From assembly GCA_041398965.1 (NCBI GenBank), contig JAWKTT010000010.1:62001-126000 (forward strand): 64,000 bases of DNA, in the 5' to 3' direction. Numbering within the stretch: the first letter of the stretch is position 1; each line of letters opens with the position of its first letter. The notes beneath the pieces were generated by a model that ran no database searches, was not told the DNA's origin, and was given only the letters and a program-made list of their open reading frames with translations. Positions 19,282-27,669 of this stretch are shown in pieces. This stretch comes from JAWKTT01 sp041398965 (lineage in GTDB: Bacteria > Planctomycetota > Planctomycetia > Planctomycetales > Planctomycetaceae). Both the position numbers and the translations under genes were made by a program.

Positions 19282-21014
19282 CCCCGATCCATCCTTGCCC
19301 GTCCGAGAGCGTGGTCAAATTCGCTGATGGCCGGGACCAGCATGGCGACCGTTGTGAAGGCATAGGCACAAAACACTGCGGCGCACACCGCACCGGTATC
19401 TCCCTGTAAGAAGCCGACCGTTGAATAGAACGTCAGAAAGGGGAGCAACAGTCCGCACAACATCAGTGCGCTCGAGGCATTCTTCCTGGTAAGAAGAAGT
19501 ATGAGAGCCAACGCCCCTCCCCCGGAAAACAGGCCGAACACTTGCAACTGCAATCCAAACGATTGTCTCGCATCGACGATCAACATCAGACAGATAAAGA
19601 TTCCTGCGAACAGAAAGAAAACTGTTCCGAGGCTATTCAGGATTGCCTGTCGAGACGAGTCGTGACTCAACGCCATATGCAGTCCAAGGGCGGCACAAAA
19701 GCTCGTCAGCGATCCAAAGCCGATCACCAGAAACAACAGGTCCTCTCGCGAAAGCCCCCCCTCATACCGAAACATCAGCAGCATCAACAACGGAACAACG
19801 AGCACCTCCTTGGTGTTGTAGAGAACCCCAAACAGTTTCCCGAAAATGAACTCCTTCGCTGTGACTTCGGTGACCAGCAGCAACTCGAGGGTCTGCCCAT
19901 CCTGTTCGGACGTCAAAGACGTGACAGACTGGGCTGTCACCAGCAACAGACCGATGATCGTCAGCGAGACAAAGGCGGCGGCCGGTCGCGGGAGCATTCC
20001 CAACACCAACTCTTCACTGAAAACAGGCTGACGCACCCAGACAAAAAGTGCCACGGCAATCGCCAGATACACCAGCTTGATAAACAACATCTTTCGTCCG
20101 TACGCCCCCGTGGCGATCTCTCGCCAGAGGATCGGCCACTCCCAGACAACCCGGTGTCGACTCCGTTCGGCCACCACATGCTCCTCCTTCATGCGACGTC
20201 CCTGCTCGTGAACAGCCTGCGATGGATTCCACCGCCGCACCATCACCGACGTCACGACGATCAAGAGTAAAGCAAGCACTCCGAGAGCAACGATCGGATG
20301 CCATGGCGGCACCGGTGCCCCCCCCTCCAATGACAACCGGTCTGACAACGGGTTCAACAGATCGATCAGCCCACGAAACGGATTCAACAGGGCAGCAATC
20401 CGACCGACTCCACTCTCCAGCCCGAGCAGCGAGACCGTCCCCTCTGCGACACCAATCAGCAGGACGACTCCCAACACGCCGATGGCCAGCGTCTGAAACG
20501 TCTTCTCTCGCCAATAGGCGACGAGCGTCCCCCAACTACCGACAACGAGTGCCGTCACCACGCAAAGAGCCTCGCTCCAGAGGACTTGTTCGAGAGTAAT
20601 CCCCCCCAACAGACGGATGAGACAAAACACCGGAATCGACAAGCCCACAAGGACCAACACCGGGAGCAGGCTCCCCAACAGTTTCCCCAAGACCAGTTCA
20701 CGACTCTTCAAGTCGGTCATCAGCAGCAACAACAATGTGCGACGATCCTTCTCCTGAGCAATCACCCCAATTGAGAACAGCAAAGAGGCGGCCGTGACCA
20801 TAACCAACTGCACGATCGCCATGACGCCGAAGAGATACCGCCCAAAAGTGGCCCAATCAGAGAGACTCTCGACCCCCTTGTTCCCAAACGTTGCGTGTAC
20901 TGCGGTCCAGGCGAGAACCGCGAACAGAGCGATGTACCCCGACCGCATGAGAAAGTGTCGCCAAGGCCGCGGGCTGGTCAGCAGCGCCCGATGAAAAAGT
21001 GGTCCGGCAAACAC
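19278..21014 (-). CDS. ABC-2 type transporter permease, duplicated architecture
   Basis: About 578 residues with twelve or more predicted helices in two similar halves, each starting with a conserved stretch (SLLFSIGVIAQEKDRRTLLL near residue 85 and TSLTSEQDGQTLELLLVTEV near 365). This is the ABC-2 permease pattern seen in exporters, usually paired with an ATPase; none is adjacent. A basic loop of about 35 residues separates the halves. The frame is open to 21095, but planctomycete relatives begin at the FAGPLF segment. GTG 21014 has GAGGG about five bases upstream, so I take that start; TTG 21029 is possible. Co-transcribed with the CNNM gene. The substrate is unknown. Confidence 0.8.
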   Translation of the reverse strand: MFAGPLFHRALLTSPRPWRHFLMRSGYIALFAVLAWTAVHATFGNKGVESLSDWATFGRYLFGVMAIVQLVMVTAASLLFSIGVIAQEKDRRTLLLLLMTDLKSRELVLGKLLGSLLPVLVLVGLSIPVFCLIRLLGGITLEQVLWSEALCVVTALVVGSWGTLVAYWREKTFQTLAIGVLGVVLLIGVAEGTVSLLGLESGVGRIAALLNPFRGLIDLLNPLSDRLSLEGGAPVPPWHPIVALGVLALLLIVVTSVMVRRWNPSQAVHEQGRRMKEEHVVAERSRHRVVWEWPILWREIATGAYGRKMLFIKLVYLAIAVALFVWVRQPVFSEELVLGMLPRPAAAFVSLTIIGLLLVTAQSVTSLTSEQDGQTLELLLVTEVTAKEFIFGKLFGVLYNTKEVLVVPLLMLLMFRYEGGLSREDLLFLVIGFGSLTSFCAALGLHMALSHDSSRQAILNSLGTVFFLFAGIFICLMLIVDARQSFGLQLQVFGLFSGGGALALILLLTRKNASSALMLCGLLLPFLTFYSTVGFLQGDTGAVCAAVFCAYAFTTVAMLVPAISEFDHALGRARMDRG

Positions 21015-21075
21015 ATCAACCCTCGTCAAATAGGAATACGAGCCCCGCCCGCAAAGTATACCAGCATTCCCCCCC

Positions 21076-21471
21076 TCATCCAGCGACCCCCGCAAAGACC
21101 CTTCCGCACATCATCAGACGCCGGCAGGTTTCCACCACCGACAAAATCACCGCCAGCGAGCGGCGACCGGTTTGCGACTCCGTCCCGAAGCTCAGCTTGC
21201 GGGAGATCACCGACTTCCGCAGGGCCTGCGCGGCGGCGTTGTTTGTCGGGGAGACGCCGGGGTGATGCACGAAAATGAACAGGCTGTAGCACCCGTTGAG
21301 CAGTCAGCGACAGGTCTCGACGGTCTTCGGTTCACCACAGGACGTTCCCAGGTCGAGCACGTCGAGGCTCACCCCTCGCAAGCGGCGGTAGCAGCCATCG
21401 AACGTCGCCCGTACGATCGCCGCACCCTCGAGTCGGTTCCAGTGGTGAAACAGTCCCCGACCACGCCGCTA
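21076..21471 (-). mobile_element. IS66-family transposase C-terminal remnant
   Basis: The minus strand encodes the C-terminal end of an IS66 transposase: GVSPTNNAAAQALRKSVISR followed by KLSFGTESQTGRRSLAVILS and VVETCRR. The segment upstream in the same frame (LFHHWNRLEGAAIV, EPKTVETCR) also fits, but an in-frame TGA at about 21298 and a TAG upstream of 21471 break it. The N-terminal domains and a recognisable end are missing. The fragment lies between the ABC-2 permease and the cohesin/dockerin gene and is inactive. Confidence 0.75.
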
Positions 21472-21488
21472 CAGCGGACCGTACTTGG

Positions 21489-22820
21489 CTATTGCGATCC
21501 AACAGCCCGGACCAGCAGGATGTGGGCGTCGTTGGACGTCACAACGCCGTCGCGGTCAACATCGAGCGCCAGGTCTTCGGGAATCAAGCGGACCGACATT
21601 TGTAGAGCACTGCGTGCGTCTTCGACTGTTGGTAGACCAGTCGGGTCGCCGCCGCGGGTCGGTGGCGGGGTGTCTGATTCAATCACGATCTCGCCATCGA
21701 TGCTTCGGACCTCAATCGGTCGGCCCGACGAGTCGTGGACCGCTGGAACCTGCACGCGTAAAGCGGACCTAGTACCAGGCTGTCCGATGGCACGAAACTT
21801 GAGCGTTGCGAAGAGGCCACTTCCCGATAGGTTTTCCGTGGTTGCGTGACCAAACCGGAGCGTTGCAGGACGATCATTGTTGGACTCGAACAGGACGACC
21901 GAGAGTGCGTCGAAGAGGCTCCCCTGTGCTGGCCTGGCGGTCGGCGTGACGACTTCGTCATGGTAGGCGATGGTAACGTTCATGCTAGCGACGTCCCGTC
22001 CTCCGGTCATCGTGACAGGGATCTCGACTGTCCCCCCGGAAAGGACGCGTGCCGAGCCAGCCCTGACAGTCATCGTCGCACTCGGAACGCCCGGTTGCGT
22101 GCCTGGGTCTCCAGTGGTTGTGCCACCCGGTGTCGTTCCCGTTGTTGTCCCGGTAGTGTTTGGGCCGGTTGTCGTCCCTTTCGGGGCCGGTTCGTCCTTC
22201 AGATTGACAGACCAGAATTCTCCCAGCAGGCTTCCCCAGCCGACATTCTGCCGCTTGGTGTAGGGATTGACTGCGGAGATCCCATCAACTTCTTTGTCTG
22301 GAGTTTGTGGCGTACTGAGCTGAATCTGAAACTTCTCGGCTGGTGCTGACGAGAAGTACGCCACATACAGGAACTTCCCCTCACTCTTTGGCGAGATACT
22401 GAGGTTCATTCGCCTCGCATCGATGCCGGTATCCGTGAAGCGTGCCCCTCGCTGCCCGCTGACAGACCCCGCCGCCCCCTCTTCGCGGCGGGTGTCGGTA
22501 CTGAGCGGGTAGTAGCCCGTCACGAGAATCCGCCAACTGTCTTCGACCGCTGGAAAGACGTTGAGCAGCGTGTACTTGCCGCTGGGCTGGACTGGGAATC
22601 GAACGACAGCCAAGTAGGTCTTTCCGTCGAGAGTCCCCTTCAGTCGCGAAAACTCGCCGGGGCGCGGCGCCGTTGTCGACGTTGCCACATCCACCATCCG
22701 GTTCAACGGCGCATCGACAACATCGATCGCGGCGGCTGACCTCTGCACTCCGTGAAGCGCAATCACCCCCATTATCAGAGAGAATATCAGGTGATAATCA
22801 ACGAGTCGTGTCAGTTTCAT
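21489..22820 (-). CDS. secreted cohesin-like plus dockerin-like protein
   Basis: A 443-residue secreted protein. A signal peptide occupies about residues 1-30 (FSLIMGVIALHGVQRSAAA). An unrecognised beta-rich domain follows to about 205, then a Thr/Gly/Pro linker of repeated GTTTG-type units (about 207-245). A cohesin-like domain (about 245-385) begins TMTVRAGSARVLSGGTVEIP and includes ASMNVTIAYHDEVVTP. A C-terminal dockerin-like calcium loop reads LDVDRDGVVTSNDAHILLV. Having both modules suggests a cell-surface assembly protein. ATG 22820 follows AAGGA; the frame is open to 22856. The gene ends beside the IS66 remnant. Confidence 0.78.
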   Translation of the reverse strand: MKLTRLVDYHLIFSLIMGVIALHGVQRSAAAIDVVDAPLNRMVDVATSTTAPRPGEFSRLKGTLDGKTYLAVVRFPVQPSGKYTLLNVFPAVEDSWRILVTGYYPLSTDTRREEGAAGSVSGQRGARFTDTGIDARRMNLSISPKSEGKFLYVAYFSSAPAEKFQIQLSTPQTPDKEVDGISAVNPYTKRQNVGWGSLLGEFWSVNLKDEPAPKGTTTGPNTTGTTTGTTPGGTTTGDPGTQPGVPSATMTVRAGSARVLSGGTVEIPVTMTGGRDVASMNVTIAYHDEVVTPTARPAQGSLFDALSVVLFESNNDRPATLRFGHATTENLSGSGLFATLKFRAIGQPGTRSALRVQVPAVHDSSGRPIEVRSIDGEIVIESDTPPPTRGGDPTGLPTVEDARSALQMSVRLIPEDLALDVDRDGVVTSNDAHILLVRAVGSQ

Positions 22821-22885
22821 GATGTGCAGTCCTTGTTCCAAATGTGGTCGACTCAAAAGGGTGTCAGGGCTCTGCGCAGGAGCAG

Positions 22886-24136
22886 TCAGGGGCGCTCTCT
22901 CTGCTCGCCAGTTGTTTCGGAATCTGGGACCGGGTCAACGGAAAGCAACTGCAACGAATCGAGAAACAACTTCGCATCTCCGAGGCGAAACGTCTCTGCG
23001 TTTCCAACGACACTGATCCTGACAGCAAGATGTTCGAACGGCATCGTCCGGACCCGGGCGACCGCTCGCCCCCGTTCCCAGACACCGCCAACAACCTCAG
23101 AGTCGGTCGCGTCAAAGACTCCGCTCACCGTCACAGCCTCGGGCTTTGTGGACAACCCCTTCAACTCTGTTGCAACCTCTTTACGCAACGAACCAAGCAC
23201 CTCCTTCTGCGCCTCTTCGTTCTCTTCGGGAGCAGGTCCCTTTGAATTCGAGGAAGACGCGAACTCGACGACAGTCGCTTCGAAACGCATCCCGCGATCG
23301 ACAACAACCCAGCGGTTCCCAATCCGCTTTGCCAGACCTTCTGTCCGGCTGGATTCTATTGGTGTCGATGTCGGCTTTCCGGGAAACTCGACGGTAACTT
23401 CGAGCGACCCGGATTTGCCAATCGTCGTGAAGTCGTCGGTGTTGCTGTCTGACACAGGCTGATCATTCAGAGCGAAATACCTGGTTACTTCGCGGGGATC
23501 ATCAGCAACGATCAAGGAAGTGCTTTCCGCACCGAGCGTGACATAGACCGCCCGCGGTTCTCCACCCGGTCGAGATGGCGGAACCGTCCGTTCTTCCTGA
23601 ACATTGACTTCGAAAGACCATCGGCCAGGGCCCAGCAGCAGCAGACTGCGGATGTCGGTTGTCTGAATCACAAACGAGACGCGAACCGCTCCATTCGCAA
23701 GTCGATGTACACTGTTGGCCTTCGGGTCGAAGTCGAAGGCACCATGTCTGACTCGCACGATGTTGGCAGGGCTCCAACTGGTCTCTTCACTCAACTCCGT
23801 CGGGAACTCTTCCCGCCCAAGTTCTGTTCTCGCAGCAAATCGCTGTCGACTAACCGCAGTCGCCTGCTTTGACGGGCGAAGTGAAGTGGTAATGACACGG
23901 GGCAGATCGCCCTGCGGCAGCCTCACATCCGCGACTAACCGCACCCGAGCGCCAGTGACGACCGACTCCAAGGCCGCACCGTCTAGGTTCGAGTCGATGG
24001 CAACGATCCGAACGGACGAAACAACAGACTCCTCCAGGTCCCTCCCTTCGCCCGAGACGATCAGCGGCTCGGCCGCGAACACTCCGTTGAGGCCGAGACT
24101 CGCGAAACAGATGACAACAGCTATCCAATGAAACAT
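22886..24136 (-). CDS. secreted protein of unknown function
   Basis: 416 residues with a clear signal peptide (WIAVVICFASLGLNGVFA, cleavage near residue 22). No domain was recognised. The sequence alternates beta-like stretches with acidic and Ser/Thr-rich segments; a Glu-rich helix-like piece (EENEEAQKEVLGSLRKEV) lies near residue 315. It sits 65 bp upstream of the cohesin/dockerin gene on the same strand, so the two probably form an operon and act together outside the cell. That link is inferred from position only. Confidence 0.72.
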   Translation of the reverse strand: MFHWIAVVICFASLGLNGVFAAEPLIVSGEGRDLEESVVSSVRIVAIDSNLDGAALESVVTGARVRLVADVRLPQGDLPRVITTSLRPSKQATAVSRQRFAARTELGREEFPTELSEETSWSPANIVRVRHGAFDFDPKANSVHRLANGAVRVSFVIQTTDIRSLLLLGPGRWSFEVNVQEERTVPPSRPGGEPRAVYVTLGAESTSLIVADDPREVTRYFALNDQPVSDSNTDDFTTIGKSGSLEVTVEFPGKPTSTPIESSRTEGLAKRIGNRWVVVDRGMRFEATVVEFASSSNSKGPAPEENEEAQKEVLGSLRKEVATELKGLSTKPEAVTVSGVFDATDSEVVGGVWERGRAVARVRTMPFEHLAVRISVVGNAETFRLGDAKLFLDSLQLLSVDPVPDSETTGEQRERP

Positions 24137-24480
24137 AACGCGAATCCTGTACCTGGAAGAGGGATTCTGTCCGCCGATCCCAAACCGCCGCCACTTGGCA
24201 CCCCCTTGGTGTCAACACGTCGGTGCCTGCAACTGACCCGACGTTCGTTGTGGGGTTGCCTGTGTAGCCGCAATTCCTGTGCCACTAAGTTTCCATCGCC
24301 GGCGTGGCATCCGGGCGTGGGAAGAGCATCGTCCGCAAACGAAGAACTCATGGCCGAGTTCGGCAGTGTCCTGCCGGAACGACACACGATGCGCGGATTG
24401 GCACACTTCCTTCGCCGCGAGAACCTGACGACCGAGAGCCATGAGTGAAGCACCAGATCCCGTTTCCCACATTCCTGACC
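24137..24480. other. unassigned region at the edge of the Rhs locus
   Basis: Open frames exist on both strands but none gives a recognisable protein. The minus-strand Rhs fragment frame happens to remain open through it to 24212, with a translation that stops looking like YD repeats near 24480. It may be a recombination junction. Confidence 0.4.
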
Positions 24481-24985
24481 TACCTGACTGCGCGCGGAGG
24501 AGGTCCCCCTTGCGGTTGACGGGGGCGTAGGTGTAGGTCGTCACGTCTCCTGTAGGCTGCTCGACGCTGAGTACCTGATTGTCCGCATTCCAGACAGACG
24601 TGGTAATGTCCCCTGCCGGAACCTCCAGCGACTGCTGATTCCCATCGGCATCGTAGGTATACGTGGTGAGGCCGGAACCATCATCAGTGGCAATCAGATG
24701 ATTGGCCGCATCATAGGTACTACTGGTGACCGTGAGGCCATCGTCCAGCGTAAGCCGATTGCCGACCGGGTCGTAGGTAAACGTGGAGGAGTTCGACACC
24801 AGCCCGGTCCGGTGTTCGGAGAGGAGCTGATTCGTTGGATCGTAAGTGTACGTCGTCCGATCCCCCGAGTCCTCGACCAAGCTGGTCCGATTGTCCGTGC
24901 CATCATAGGCGTAGGCAGAGCAATGACCCAAATGCAGAGGTGCTCGATGTAGATAGCGCTCGAACGGCTCTAAGATTGGATCCAA
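24481..24985 (-). pseudogene. Rhs/YD-repeat protein fragment
   Basis: About 165 residues of tandem YD repeats: SGDRTTYTYDPTNQLLSEHR, STFTYDPVGNRLTL, SSTYDAANHL, TTYTYDADGNQQSLE and TTYTYAPVNRKG. Such repeats build the shell of Rhs and related polymorphic toxins. There is no signal peptide, plug domain or C-terminal core motif. The frame stays open to a stop at 24212, but the last 90 residues are unrelated, so the fragment has lost its proper end. It is one of several pieces of a decayed locus. Confidence 0.75.
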
Positions 24986-25000
24986 CTGGTCTAAACAAAC

Positions 25001-25555
25001 TCAAGCCGTCGCATCAGCAATCCCAAGAGTAATCCTGGGACCGTTCGGACCTTGCAGCGGCAGCATGGCTACCCCATCTGTTTCAAGCAACTTCGCAATC
25101 TTGGTGTATCGAGTCGATTTGTTATACGCAGAAATGCCTGTTTCCCTATTGATTGCGGTAATGCCTTGCATAGTTTGCTTCTTGAGTTTGTTAGCAATCT
25201 TCTTCCAGACAGCCAAGGCATTTTGATTGTCTGTGCGCCCTGACATCGAGGACGGCTCTAGGCCATTATTTGTCTGCCTACCAATTTGAAGGCTAAGTTG
25301 GTCTGGATTCTTGTCGATAAACTCCATCCTTCCCTTGACAGGCAACATTGGCGAACTGACGGTGAACGCAATCTCTCGAAATGAAGACGACTTTCGAAAA
25401 ACTTCTTCAAACTGACCACGTTCAATTTCCACAGCATCAAAGGGAGGATACCGCATTGCAACAACATGAAGCTTGAATTCCGAAATCACATTAGCCGCGA
25501 ATGAAAGTAACTCGTTCGGTTGTGCGTAAAGCTGAATCGAGATATCTGGCATCAT
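25001..25555 (-). CDS. hypothetical protein inside the Rhs locus
   Basis: 184 residues, not recognised. There is no signal peptide or membrane helix. The N-terminal part looks like alternating strands and helices (ISIQLYAQPNELLSFAANVI), the middle includes LQIGRQTNNGLEP, and the C-terminal part is basic (VWKKIANKLKKQTMQGITAI). AT content is higher than in neighbouring genes, suggesting separate acquisition. It lies between two YD-repeat fragments on the same strand. In such loci small proteins are often immunity or orphan cargo proteins; that is an inference from position, not from a recognised domain. Confidence 0.6.
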   Translation of the reverse strand: MMPDISIQLYAQPNELLSFAANVISEFKLHVVAMRYPPFDAVEIERGQFEEVFRKSSSFREIAFTVSSPMLPVKGRMEFIDKNPDQLSLQIGRQTNNGLEPSSMSGRTDNQNALAVWKKIANKLKKQTMQGITAINRETGISAYNKSTRYTKIAKLLETDGVAMLPLQGPNGPRITLGIADATA

Positions 25556-25600
25556 TTCACCTGTCGGAAGGGACGAAATCCGTTGGCAATTTACCCGGCG

Positions 25601-25684
25601 GGGTGGCGGGGGCGCTCCGCGTTAGCGGAAGCCCCCGGACGTGGGGCTCACGAATCACATGTCATTCCGACCGTCCACTCGGGA
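25601..25684. repeat. palindromic repeat, copy 1
   Basis: An 84-bp element whose core pairs GGGGGCGCTCCGC with GCGGAAGCCCCC around a GTTA loop. A second copy, about 85-90% identical by eye, lies at 26659-26743 in the same orientation. Both border pieces of the Rhs locus. Confidence 0.8.
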
Positions 25685-25835
25685 GGCAATCGCCGGGTGC
25701 CGTTGTCGAGCAGTTTGACGGTCTCGCGGCCGGCAGCATCGTACAGGAACGTTGTGACTTCGCCATGTCCGTTGACGAGCCGGGTCAACCGCTTCGCTGC
25801 ATCAAACGTGAAGGTGGTGGTGAGTTGAAGTAGGT
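25648..25835 (-). pseudogene. Rhs/YD-repeat fragment
   Basis: A short stretch of YD-repeat protein: TTTFTFDAAKRLTRLVNGHG, then TTFLYDAAGRETVKLLDNGT. It is too short to be a working gene and has no start of its own. Its 3' end runs into repeat copy 1. With the fragment at 24481-24985 it suggests one ancestral leftward Rhs gene broken by insertion of the 184-residue gene and later loss. Confidence 0.65.
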
Positions 25836-26031
25836 CAGGCTGTGCCTGACTTCCTTTTCGGTATTGCTTAGATATGCCGATTCGGCCCAGTAAATTGTCA
25901 AGCACGCCCCTGCAATCGATCACCACCAACAGCGACGCCATCTGGTAACCTGACCGGCTGGACTATAAGTCATTTCCCGCAGAACCGAAAGGCGACCGAA
26001 ACCGGTCAGTCGATATCCGACGTCAAATCGT

Positions 26032-26058
26032 GGAAGGCAGGCAGGAGCCTGCCCTACG
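26032..26058. repeat. short palindromic repeat (GCAGGAGCCTGC type), copy A
   Basis: A 27-bp element GGAAGGCAGGCAGGAGCCTG followed by CCCTACG. The centre GGCAGG...CCTGCC is self-complementary. A near-identical copy is at 27332-27358 and an inverted partial copy at 27282-27300, so it is a dispersed element. Confidence 0.75.
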
Positions 26059-26142
26059 ATTACTGTTGGGAGAAGGGCAGAAGCTCTGGGTCGTGTTTCC
26101 CGATGGCATAGGATATTTCACGAACAAAGGGTGGTTTCCGCA

Positions 26143-26631
26143 ATGAGCTCTACATCATTCGACATAGTCCGGCTGGAGCGTGGTGGGGAAATTCTATGTT
26201 CATCTCCGAGCGCTGATGATGTTGTGAACGCAATGCAAATCGCCTATGACGAGAACGGAATGGAAGGGCCGCCCGACTTAGCACTAGAGTACGTTGGCAG
26301 TTCTTCTTCGCCAGAACCCGCCACAACCCGCTTGTTGCTATTGCTTGCCTTTCACCCAACTCACTCGCCACGCTGGCTCATTCACTACAGCATTCCCAGA
26401 GCCAATGGTTCTTCGGTTCTTTTGTCGTCTGGGAAAACTTCGGAAATGCAGTTTGAACGAAGAACGGTGTGTGGCGTCATTTCACTCTATCGCCAAGAAT
26501 GTCTTATCAATGAGCCAATGCTTCTTCGCAGGGCCGTAGCTTGGTTTCTGCAGTATCATAGTGCCTGCCCTGAATTGACTTGGATATCCTGCGACGAGGC
26601 CGTGCAAGATGACGACAACAACGCGGACTAA
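26143..26631 (+). CDS. hypothetical protein, possible Imm1-like immunity protein
   Basis: About 162 residues with no signal peptide or membrane helix. The end (LLRRAVAWFLQYHSACPELT, then WISCDEA) resembles the C-terminal pattern of Imm1-type immunity proteins, in which a helix is followed by a short strand with W and acidic residues. The similarity is weak and judged by eye. The frame begins at GTG 26131, but ATG 26143 lies a dozen bases after AAAGGG and is preferred. It is followed by repeat copy 2 and the Hint fragment, which fits an orphan immunity gene in a toxin locus. Confidence 0.55.
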   Translation: MSSTSFDIVRLERGGEILCSSPSADDVVNAMQIAYDENGMEGPPDLALEYVGSSSSPEPATTRLLLLLAFHPTHSPRWLIHYSIPRANGSSVLLSSGKTSEMQFERRTVCGVISLYRQECLINEPMLLRRAVAWFLQYHSACPELTWISCDEAVQDDDNNAD

Positions 26632-26658
26632 AATAGCCCCGTGCGTGCGTGAGCTACT

Positions 26659-26743
26659 GGGTGGCGGGGGCGCTCCGCGTTAGCGGAAGCCCCCGGACGG
26701 GGGGCTCGCGAATTGGAGGTCATGCGGGCGGTCCATTCGGGAG
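26659..26743. repeat. palindromic repeat, copy 2
   Basis: Direct copy of the element at 25601-25684, beginning GGGTGGCGGGGGCGCTCCGC and including the GTTA-loop hairpin. It precedes the truncated Hint fragment. Small differences (GTGGGGCTCACG against GGGGGGCTCGCG) show the copies have diverged. Confidence 0.8.
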
Positions 26744-26791
26744 CATCTGGAGGTCCGGTTTCAATGGGATCGTTGAAGCAGTTGACAACGG

Positions 26792-27286
26792 GTGGAGCGG
26801 GTGTTTCGGCTGTCGGCTCCGACGATGGTGCTGACGCTGGGGGGCGAACGGGTCGAGACGACGCTCGAACACTCGTTCTACGTCGAAGGCCAAGGCTGGA
26901 CCCCCGCCCAAGACCTCGTCGCCGGCCAACGCCTCGCCGGGATGAATGGCGATTGGACCCCCATCGACCACATCGAGTACACTCGCCAAACCAAACCGGT
27001 CTTCAACCTCCGCATCGCCGCCGACCACACCTACTTCGTCGGACAACCCGACTGGTCCTTCGCCATCTGGGTCCACAACGCCTATAGTGTCCGCCGAGCG
27101 GCTGATGGGATGTTTGAGGTGCTTGAGGTGCTTGGCGATGTTGCTCAGGAAGCAGTATTGTTAGGACGTTTTGACGACGAGGCGAGCGCGCTTCGCCGTG
27201 CTGAGTATCTAAACAATCCTTCGCTTGGAATTGTTCGGACCGACAACCCCAGTCGTGTCATTCTTGAAGGATTTGAGTACTCGTAG
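26792..27286 (+). pseudogene. truncated Hint domain with C-terminal tail (polymorphic toxin end)
   Basis: 164 residues. Residues 1-98 are the C-terminal part of a Hint (intein/hedgehog-type) self-cleaving domain: TLEHSFYVEGQGWTPAQDLV, then RIAADHTYFVGQPDW, ending WVHNA with the His-Asn cleavage site. The N-terminal Hint block with its catalytic cysteine is absent, and a stop lies just upstream (26783-26785). After VHNA come about 65 unrecognised residues that would be the released cargo (YSVRRAADGMFEVLEVLGDV onward). GTG 26792 is only the first possible start. This is the 3' end of a toxin gene detached from its body. Confidence 0.75.
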
Positions 27287-27300
27287 GGCAGGTTCCTGCT
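27282..27300. repeat. inverted partial copy of the GCAGGAGCCTGC repeat
   Basis: CGTAGGGCAGGTTCCTGCT is the reverse complement, with one change, of the end of copies A and B. It overlaps the stop codon of the Hint fragment, so the element contributes the stop. Confidence 0.6.
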
Positions 27301-27669
27301 ACTCCAGCCCCAAAGCCCCACCGCTAATCTAGGAAGGCAGGCAGGAGCCTACCCTACGGAAACTACGGAAACTGCAGCAATCATCGCATGCTCCTGTCAA
27401 CCTCGAGATCGGACATCACTCCCGGCCCCACGATCATAAGCGGATCGGACAACCTGCGTCACGTCGACTCCCCCGTTTGTTGCTCCCTTCGGTCCTGCCG
27501 TTGGTTTAGGTTCTAAAACGGCAAAGGCTCGGTTGGTGCGGGGTGCTGGGTGGATTATTCTGTTCTTGGGGCGTACTGTTCGCTCTCTAGGACCTTCTTG
27601 GTGGTCGTTGGGCTGTTGCCTCAGTCTGTGAGGGGGGCTGAATGACCGGTTTTTTAGATTGATTTTGTC
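27287..27669. other. intergenic region upstream of fusA
   Basis: 383 bp. The first 70 bp hold repeat copies. The rest is G/T-rich on the + strand and must hold the fusA promoter. No rpsL or rpsG is present. No clear Shine-Dalgarno precedes the fusA ATG. Confidence 0.5.
27332..27358. repeat. short palindromic repeat, copy B
   Basis: GGAAGGCAGGCAGGAGCCTA followed by CCCTACG; one mismatch to the copy at 26032-26058, same orientation, 1.3 kb away. Together they bracket the Imm-like and Hint part of the Rhs locus. Confidence 0.75.

Noticed and set aside
18694..19365. Plus-strand open frame of 223 codons
   Set aside because: His/Arg/Gln-rich shadow of the CNNM and ABC-2 permease genes.
21172..21849. 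Plus-strand open frame of 225 codons
   Set aside because: It is antisense to the IS66 remnant and the cohesin/dockerin gene; no domain.
24128..24448. Overlapping open frames on both strands next to the Rhs fragment
   Set aside because: Neither gives a recognisable or protein-like sequence.
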